A DNA stretch of 10,771 nucleotides from RQOF01 sp964461135 (GTDB taxonomy: Bacteria; Calditrichota; Calditrichia; RBG-13-44-9), in assembly GCA_964461135.1 (NCBI GenBank), contig CAYWTB010000123.1, positions 1-10,771 of the forward strand, in the 5' to 3' direction. The notes beneath the pieces are model-generated. The model was not told the origin of the DNA. It saw only the letters and a list, made by a program, of their open reading frames with translations, and made no database searches. Shown here one piece after another: positions 5,399-10,771 of this stretch. A program made the translations under genes and the position numbers. Numbering within the stretch: the stretch's first letter is position 1; every line of letters begins with the position of its first letter.

Positions 5399-7414
5399 TT
5401 GACAGATGCTAACCGCCAGCCAATCGACTGGGTCAATCTGGGAATGTTTAATATTGATAAAACTCTGTGGGATAATCAGAGTATTCCCCAAGTGGAGGCC
5501 GGATACTCAGAGGGTACCTATTATCTCACATATGCAATGAAGTATGCCATACCGGTCTTTAAAGCACTTAAAAATTTTCTGGGTCGAAACGTTCGCAACC
5601 CGTGGTTTGATCCCAAATATAAGATACTGTTTGATTCAATAAGTAAGCTGAAACTGCCCGATGGGAAATTAACACCTGTTGAGGATTCTTATTTGAATGC
5701 CATGTTCCCTGAACTGGGTATCATGGGCGGCATTCCCTCTAATCCGTATTATTACGCCTGGCCATTAAGTTCTGCAAATAAGAATTTGCTCAGCGGTCAA
5801 TTATCGGAAATCTATGATATTCGTGCTGATTACATATGCAATGCAGTCGATTTCACTAATCCACCGGCTGATTGGCAGCCCACCCAATTTTTACCTGAAG
5901 CCGGAAGTATTGGCATGCGCAGTTCCTGGGATTCTTCAGCGACTTACATGCATCTATCCGGTAAACACGGAACGGCTCGACATGCAAATTCATCTCTGCC
6001 AAGCGGGCACAATCACGCCGATGAGACATCATTTATTATCTTTGCCGGTGGAGAACTCCTGGCCCTTCATCCCGGCTACTATGATTATGATCATAGTGTC
6101 GAAATAAAATGGAGGGATCATCATAATCTGATTTTAGTTGATGATCAGGGACCGGACAGTGCCCTTTATATTAATACGACCGAGCAATATGTTTATGGTG
6201 TTGACGCTTTTATCAAAAATTCCTTCTCTCATCCGGAAACTGATTTCGCAGAAATTTTCACACGCTATCAAAAGACCGATTTTCGCCGCAGCGTATTATT
6301 TCCCAGGAGGAGTTATTTTATTTTGACTGACCATGTAAAAAGCAACACCACCAGAAAATTCACCTTCCAGTTACACGGAAACGGGCTTGACAGCAATGCA
6401 ACCTATCTGCCTGATTTTCAAAACAAAGAAACGAAATGGCTTGCCGGAAATATGATTTTAAAAGCCAAAGTGATCGCCCAAGACGGATCCGAAACTTTTT
6501 CAACCGTTAACAGAAAACATGCACCACGTTATCAAGTCTGGGAATACCATTCATCATTATATGTTGACAAAAATGCCTCTGATACGAAATTTCTATCGGT
6601 TCTTTATCCATATAAAGCTAACGAACCTGAGCCGGTAATATCTGAAGTTTCTGTTACTAATGGAACAGGTATGGTCATCGAATCAACTGAACACCGGGAT
6701 TTTGTGGGAATAAAGAAAGATTCCGGGATCATACAGTTTGCAGACAGTCTATTCAAAGAAATACCGATTGCGACAGATGGAAGATTGTTATGCAGTCTTC
6801 ATTCCATCTGGAATCCCTATCCATATTCTCTCTTTTTTCAGGAAGGTAACTATTTATCAGTAAATAGTGACACGCTTATTTCAGCAAATGATACTGTTTC
6901 AGTTTATGCTCAATTCGATTCACTCAGAATACTTGCCAGTGTTTTAAATAAAAACAGTCTGCCTAACTCAATTTTTTTGAAAACAATGTTGATTCCTCAA
7001 AGCGTGCAGGGTTCAAATATTACTGACTGGGCATTAATTGGTGATCACGTGCAAATAGATTTTGATAGCTCATATTGTGAATTTTTAATTATTTTTTCTT
7101 CTGACAGCATCGTAACTGATCTGACAAATCCTGATCATAGTGCGCCAGATCGCTTTCAGTTATATCAAAACTACCCCAATCCTTTCAATCCGGGTACAAC
7201 TATTGAGTTTGATCTGCCGAAAACAAGTAATGTTACTCTAAAAATATTCAATATACTCGGAGAGGATGTGGTAACTCTCGTTTCAGATCGGCTGGCTGCC
7301 GGTTCATATTCGTATGAGTGGTCCCGGCCCGCCGGGATTGCCAGCGGTGTGTATCTGTACAAGCTGGAAACAGCCGGATATGTAAAGATCCGAAAAATGG
7401 TCCTCCTGAAATAG
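5399..7414 (+). CDS. Heparinase II/III-like polysaccharide lyase, catalytic part with type IX secretion tail
   Basis: This is the main part of the lyase begun at 4751. The frame is open from 5342, directly after the TAA, so the TTG at 5399 is only the first possible start and is probably not used. Numbering from 4751, the rest of the toroid includes QVEAGYSEGTYYLTYAMKYA, the G-[YG]-x-EG-x-x-Y signature of these enzymes. The beta-sandwich holds GHNHADETSF (H420, H422, D424), GYYDY (Y443, Y444) and WRDHHNLILVDDQG (H457, H458, N459), the hallmarks of the heparinase II/III-like domain (metal or substrate binding and catalysis). These enzymes break uronic-acid-containing chains such as alginate or glycosaminoglycans by beta-elimination; the substrate here cannot be told. 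Residues about 805-887 are a type A sorting domain (YQNYPNPFNP, LKIFNILGEDV, IASGVYLYKLE), implying type IX export to the surface or medium. Oligo-alginate lyases of related fold are the main alternative. Confidence 0.82.
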   Translation: MTDANRQPIDWVNLGMFNIDKTLWDNQSIPQVEAGYSEGTYYLTYAMKYAIPVFKALKNFLGRNVRNPWFDPKYKILFDSISKLKLPDGKLTPVEDSYLNAMFPELGIMGGIPSNPYYYAWPLSSANKNLLSGQLSEIYDIRADYICNAVDFTNPPADWQPTQFLPEAGSIGMRSSWDSSATYMHLSGKHGTARHANSSLPSGHNHADETSFIIFAGGELLALHPGYYDYDHSVEIKWRDHHNLILVDDQGPDSALYINTTEQYVYGVDAFIKNSFSHPETDFAEIFTRYQKTDFRRSVLFPRRSYFILTDHVKSNTTRKFTFQLHGNGLDSNATYLPDFQNKETKWLAGNMILKAKVIAQDGSETFSTVNRKHAPRYQVWEYHSSLYVDKNASDTKFLSVLYPYKANEPEPVISEVSVTNGTGMVIESTEHRDFVGIKKDSGIIQFADSLFKEIPIATDGRLLCSLHSIWNPYPYSLFFQEGNYLSVNSDTLISANDTVSVYAQFDSLRILASVLNKNSLPNSIFLKTMLIPQSVQGSNITDWALIGDHVQIDFDSSYCEFLIIFSSDSIVTDLTNPDHSAPDRFQLYQNYPNPFNPGTTIEFDLPKTSNVTLKIFNILGEDVVTLVSDRLAAGSYSYEWSRPAGIASGVYLYKLETAGYVKIRKMVLLK

Positions 7415-7419
7415 CGTTG

Positions 7420-7494
7420 AGCAAAGTGCATGGGGAATAGCGTTCTGGTTTTAGAGTCGCTGATTTCGCCTTTCTCTGTGCACCTTGCTTTTTT
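7420..7494 (+). terminator. Likely intrinsic terminator of the lyase gene
   Basis: AGCAAAGTGCA (7420-7430) pairs with TGCACCTTGCT (7479-7489) with one A-C mismatch, and six Ts (7489-7494) follow directly. The intervening stretch can form a smaller AGCG/CGCT hairpin. It begins six bases after the lyase stop codon. The long loop makes it less typical. ATAGCGTT occurs twice (7411-7418 and 7437-7444). Confidence 0.5.
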
Positions 7495-7818
7495 AAGGAA
7501 GATGATATAAATGTGATAACATAACACGTGGCACAGAGCAACAATTAAGGCTAAAGGAAAAAGACTCAAGAATAAAGACAAAAGGATTTATGATCGAGGA
7601 TCGAGTCTCCAGGACCGAAGATAAAGAAACGACGATACAATATTATTTTTTTTGAATAAAACTAAAATTCCCATCATTATCTTGCCCGCGATCATTATTA
7701 GTGTTTAACCGGTCTGTTCCAAAATCCAAAATTATTTTATCTTTCCGTACTGTTCTTACTTGCATTCAAAAATATTTTCATCCAATTTTATGCAACTTCA
7801 TAAATCAGGGAATCTATC
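7495..7818. other. Intergenic stretch with low-complexity purine-rich tract
   Basis: No gene is supported here. About 7546-7587 is a purine-rich, loosely repetitive tract (TAAAGG, two AAAGAC), followed by a tandem GATCGAG (7592-7598 and 7599-7605) and a run of eight T (7646-7653). The leader of the nuclease gene follows. Purine-rich filler of this kind could be a degenerate genomic repeat; comparison within the genome would be needed to tell. Confidence 0.35.
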
Positions 7819-10293
7819 ATGAAGATTTACACCTTTCTTATTTTGTGCATCATCATTTATATAACGATATTCCATCATCCAATAACCGCCCAGGCTTCCG
7901 ATACTTTAAAAATACTCACTTTTAACATTTACGGGGCACCCGATAGCGATTGGGAGATCCGTGAGCACATGATTCTGGAAGAGCTGGCCATCCTGCAGCC
8001 GGACTTTATCGGATTCCAGGAAATCGTACAGAATCCCGCTGCGGGTGTCGGACCTGACAACCGGGCTAAAGTGCTTGCTGACTCACTTTATTACCGGACC
8101 GGTTTGCGTTACGATTTTCGTTTCGCTTATACTCATTTTTCATGGGGGCAATTCGATGAGGGGATCGCTATTCTGAGCCGGCATCTCATTCTTGACAGCG
8201 ACTTTCTCGATCTGCCTCCCGGACTTTTTGCCCGCAAGGTTCTGTGGTGCCGGATTCTTTCTCCGGCCGGTATCATCAATTTTTTTGACACCCACCTCTC
8301 TTTCGGAGATCAGGAGCCGGTTCGCATCCAGCAAGTTCAAGCCATGAAGCCGTTTGTCGAAACAAAAGACAATGATCATGTGGCAGTAGCCAATATAATA
8401 TGCGGAGATTTTAACGCTATACCCGGTTCACCACCTATCCTGTTGATGACCCTCCCCGATACCAATGGTACGGTTTACCTGGATAGCTGGGAAGAAGCTA
8501 ATCCCGGCCAGCCGGGTTACACTGTCCCCTCAAACAATCCGGACGCCCGTATCGATTATATATTTTTGAAGGGTGGGGAATATGTTGAAATCATCAGTTC
8601 GGATCGGGTCCTGAATCAACCCAATGCCAATAATATTTATCCTTCTGACCACATCGGGGTGTTCAGCAAAATCGCCACCGGGGTACATTCGGTCGGTCTG
8701 AATATCCTGTCTCCCCAAGCCGGGCAGGTTGTCTCGGGACAAACCAATATCTCCTGGTCAATGAATTCCCAGGCTGAGCCGGTCTTCATCTACATCTATT
8801 TAAGTAATGATTGTGGTCAGAGCTGGTGGGAGGAATGGTCCGGCCCCGGTGGCAGCAATACCTACAGCTGGAATACCAACCTGGTGCCCGACGGAACCCG
8901 CTATATGCTGCAGATCGCTGCCCGGGGAGATACCAGCTATGGGCTGGCAAAGACCAGCGGACGATTCACAGTCAATAATCCCGGCAATGTGCCACCGGAA
9001 ATCGAGTTATTCTCACCCCGTGGTGGTGAAAGCTGGAGCGGCATCAATGCCGTGCGATGGTTTGCAGCGGATGCAGATGGGGATCCGCTCACGATTTCGC
9101 TAGACATTTCCACTGATGACGGCAGAAGCTGGGAGTTGCTGGCACCCAATCTGCCCGGCGACAGTTTATACCTCTGGAATACACCGCAATTTCCCAACTC
9201 ACCCTTTTATCGATTGAGGTTAAGAGCGAATGATGGAATCCATGAGGTGGCTGATACCTCCAATATTTTTGAGGTATTAAATCCCCGCACCCTCTTGCCC
9301 AGTTCAATATTTCAACACCAGGCTGGCACTGCTTCTGCTATCCTGAATGCCCTGGTGGTTAATCCAACTCAAATAACCGGACACCAGTATCGCATCACGT
9401 TCAATGACACGCTATTACCCGCAAAAACTTATAATGTAGAGGATATGAACACCGGTATGACGGTGGTGTCAAATGCCACCCAGCTGAATGGTCTTACTGA
9501 AGGTCCCTATTTCGATGGTCTGCGCCTGTTAATCCGGGATTTCGATCCGGCAGAGGTAAATCAGGACAGCAGTCACTGGCTCACTGGCAGCTCAACCCTG
9601 GAGATCAACATATTTTTACCCTCCATAAATATTGGCGGTACCATTTACCAGGGATTTGCCAATCCAACTGATTACACTATCACCGTCTTCGATCAGTATG
9701 TGGACACTTCCAGTACTGCCTTTGGTGCCCCGGCCATCCCCATGAAATTCACCGTCTGGAACGAAACTGAGAACCGGCGCTCAGAAATTATCTATGACGA
9801 TCAAGGCAGCAACGGTTCCATTTCAAGGTTTGATGTCATCTATATACTGGAGCCCGACAGCGTGGGTCAACCCCGATTGGTCTGGGCGATCAACTTTGGC
9901 GGACCGCCCAGCGTAACCGCTCCACTGCCCGGGGATATCTATCGTTTATCCACCTTCAAACCGCTCACTTATCAGGATATTTATACTTTTAATGCTGCAG
10001 TTTTCATCGGAGAAGCCTGGGCACAACACAATGGGTTTAGATTATATCAAAACTATCCCAACCCTTTTAATCCTGTGACCACCATCGAATTTGATCTCCC
10101 CAATGCCGGTAAGGTAACTCTGAAAATATTCAATATCCTGGGGGAGGAGGTTGCTACCATACATTCCGGGAAACTGCCATCCGGTCATCATTCTTTTAAA
10201 TGGGATGCTACCGGAATGGCAAGTGGAGTATATTTGTACCGCTTGGAGACAGGGATATACTTGGTTACAAAAAAACTGATTTTAATGCGCTAA
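7819..10293 (+). CDS. Secreted EEP-family nuclease/phosphatase with Ig-like domains and type IX secretion tail
   Basis: This 824-residue protein is intact. Its signal peptide ends at TAQA, with cleavage near residue 26. Residues about 30-290 are an endonuclease/exonuclease/phosphatase domain with the full set of motifs: LTFNIYG (N36), GFQE (E68), GIAILSR, DTHLS (H159), GDFNA (D197, N199), RIDYIF (D246) and SDH (D277, H278). It should use a divalent metal to cut phosphoester bonds; DNA/RNA, or a sphingomyelinase-like lipid substrate, are both possible. Two similar Ig-like domains follow (about 295-388 and 394-486, each with a 'LSP..G..W..G....I.W' start and an SNDCGQSW or STDDGRSW turn). About 490-740 is a beta-rich module I cannot name (GHQYRITFNDTLLPAKTYNV, GPYFDGLRLLI). 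Residues 743-824 are a type A sorting tail (YQNYPNPFNP, ASGVYLYRLE), so export is by type IX secretion. AGGGA before the ATG at 7819 supports the start. The gene is visibly richer in GC than its neighbours. Confidence 0.88.
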   Translation: MKIYTFLILCIIIYITIFHHPITAQASDTLKILTFNIYGAPDSDWEIREHMILEELAILQPDFIGFQEIVQNPAAGVGPDNRAKVLADSLYYRTGLRYDFRFAYTHFSWGQFDEGIAILSRHLILDSDFLDLPPGLFARKVLWCRILSPAGIINFFDTHLSFGDQEPVRIQQVQAMKPFVETKDNDHVAVANIICGDFNAIPGSPPILLMTLPDTNGTVYLDSWEEANPGQPGYTVPSNNPDARIDYIFLKGGEYVEIISSDRVLNQPNANNIYPSDHIGVFSKIATGVHSVGLNILSPQAGQVVSGQTNISWSMNSQAEPVFIYIYLSNDCGQSWWEEWSGPGGSNTYSWNTNLVPDGTRYMLQIAARGDTSYGLAKTSGRFTVNNPGNVPPEIELFSPRGGESWSGINAVRWFAADADGDPLTISLDISTDDGRSWELLAPNLPGDSLYLWNTPQFPNSPFYRLRLRANDGIHEVADTSNIFEVLNPRTLLPSSIFQHQAGTASAILNALVVNPTQITGHQYRITFNDTLLPAKTYNVEDMNTGMTVVSNATQLNGLTEGPYFDGLRLLIRDFDPAEVNQDSSHWLTGSSTLEINIFLPSINIGGTIYQGFANPTDYTITVFDQYVDTSSTAFGAPAIPMKFTVWNETENRRSEIIYDDQGSNGSISRFDVIYILEPDSVGQPRLVWAINFGGPPSVTAPLPGDIYRLSTFKPLTYQDIYTFNAAVFIGEAWAQHNGFRLYQNYPNPFNPVTTIEFDLPNAGKVTLKIFNILGEEVATIHSGKLPSGHHSFKWDATGMASGVYLYRLETGIYLVTKKLILMR

Positions 10294-10396
10294 GATAATA
10301 ATAGGCGCACTTAAAAATTTGAGCCTCTCAAAAATCCACATCGATGTTATTCAATTTTTCCATGTTTTACCTTTAATATCATAATATATGCAATAT

Positions 10397-10423
10397 TTGA
10401 CGTGCTGTTAAGGATGATATAAA
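10397..10423 (+). promoter_or_regulatory. Possible sigma-70-like promoter of the small membrane protein gene
   Basis: TTGACG (10397-10402) and TATAAA (10418-10423) are 15 bases apart and lie about 54 bases before the start at 10477. The spacing is shorter than the ideal 17, so this is a candidate only. The remainder of the 10294-10476 gap shows no gene. Confidence 0.32.
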
Positions 10424-10465
10424 GTAAATTTTTCCATATATTGAAAACCTTAGGCTGCAATACTT

Positions 10466-10471
10466 AGGAGG
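10466..10471 (+). promoter_or_regulatory. Ribosome binding site that selects a TTG start
   Basis: AGGAGG lies five bases before TTG 10477 and makes that unusual start codon convincing. The next in-frame ATG (codon 16, 10522) would remove part of the first membrane segment and has no such site. Confidence 0.7.
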
Positions 10472-10476
10472 AACCA

Positions 10477-10749
10477 TTGAATAAGAGCATAAAGCGAGTT
10501 TTGTTCTGGACTCCGAGGATTATGTGCGTTCTTTTCGCAATGTTTTTGAGTCTGTTTGCCTTAGACGTATTCAGTGAAGGTTATGACTTTTGGCAAACAA
10601 TTCTTGCTCTACTAATCCATCTAGTTCCAGTATACATTGTTGTCATCATATTAGCCATAGCATGGCGTTGGGAGTGGGTTGGAGCGATCCTGTTCATCGC
10701 TTTGGCGTTATTCTATCTAGTGTCATGTCATGCTTGTAATGTCGTATAA
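10477..10749 (+). CDS. Small three-segment membrane protein of unknown function, possibly shortened
   Basis: This 90-residue inner-membrane protein starts at TTG behind a strong AGGAGG. It has a basic N-terminus (KSIKRVLFWTPRI) and three hydrophobic segments at about 15-32, 41-61 and 68-82. The features LFALDVFSEG, WQTILALLIHLVP and AIAWRWEWVGAILF resemble, from memory, a widespread family of uncharacterised small bacterial membrane proteins in which the AWRWE-[WG]-x-G motif links segments two and three. Family members usually go on for a fourth segment, while this one stops soon after the third with SCHACNVV. An alternative frame just before the window end (from 10739) reads MSYNILYIVSS, which might be the missing fourth segment after a frameshift, but too little sequence remains to judge. 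No function is known. Confidence 0.72.
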   Translation: MNKSIKRVLFWTPRIMCVLFAMFLSLFALDVFSEGYDFWQTILALLIHLVPVYIVVIILAIAWRWEWVGAILFIALALFYLVSCHACNVV

Positions 10750-10771
10750 TATTCTGTATATTGTCTCATCA

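Noticed and set aside
7171..7581. Minus-strand open frame of 136 codons
   Set aside because: It lies over the secretion-tail coding sequence and the terminator of the lyase gene, has no ribosome binding site and shows no protein-like domain; it is a shadow of the plus-strand gene.
8937..9307. Two overlapping minus-strand open frames
   Set aside because: Both lie inside the well-supported nuclease gene and have no recognisable motif; they are shadows.
1..10771. New defence, toxin-antitoxin or mobile system
   Set aside because: No nuclease-helicase pairs, reverse transcriptase, transposase, integrase, repeat array or toxin-like small gene pair was found; the genes are envelope and secreted proteins.
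1..10771. Alternative genetic code (TGA or TAA as sense)
   Set aside because: Both TAA and TGA end other genes here (TGA at 2934-2936, TAA at 433-435, 4317-4319 and 10291-10293), and two of the lesions are frameshifts, which a code change cannot explain.

Overview
The window looks like a stretch of chromosome from a Gram-negative bacterium of the FCB group (Bacteroidota, Ignavibacteriota, Calditrichota, Marinimicrobia or KSB1-like). The reasons are two proteins ending in the 'YQNYPNPFNP...LKIFNILGE...ASGVYLY' type A tail read by type IX secretion, several short outer-membrane beta-barrel proteins, and several lipoproteins of the cell envelope. All convincing genes are on the plus strand. No tRNA, rRNA, CRISPR array, transposase or phage gene was seen.

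Layout: (1) 1-435, the 3' part of a PorT-like beta-barrel protein that appears frameshifted near position 55. (2) 766-2936, an operon of two lipoproteins. The first (766-2208) appears to have lost its last 50 codons to an in-frame TGA. The restored frame runs to 2361 and overlaps the second gene's start (2358) as ATGA. (3) 3038-3579, a small beta-barrel protein split by a one-base loss in a T run. (4) 3867-4319, a small lipoprotein with a transthyretin/carboxypeptidase-regulatory-like beta-sandwich. (5) 4751-7414, a large secreted heparinase II/III-like polysaccharide lyase with a sorting tail, interrupted by an in-frame TAA at 5339-5341. (6) 7819-10293, an intact 824-residue secreted endonuclease/exonuclease/phosphatase (EEP) protein with two Ig-like domains, an unassigned module and a sorting tail. 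(7) 10477-10749, a small membrane protein with a TTG start.

The common theme is the cell envelope and secretion: outer-membrane proteins, lipoproteins, and two secreted enzymes, one aimed at acidic polysaccharide and one at nucleic acid or another phosphoester, probably exported by the same type IX route. I see no single pathway linking them.

The most notable structural result is that four genes each carry one small lesion (two homopolymer frameshifts, one TGA, one TAA) with clear coding sequence on both sides. This means either real gene decay or consensus errors in a draft or metagenome assembly. I did not find a convincing new defence or mobile system. The best 'second look' items are the interrupted reading frames, a hairpin starting exactly at the in-frame TGA, the cysteine-rich lipoprotein family and the unassigned module of the nuclease.
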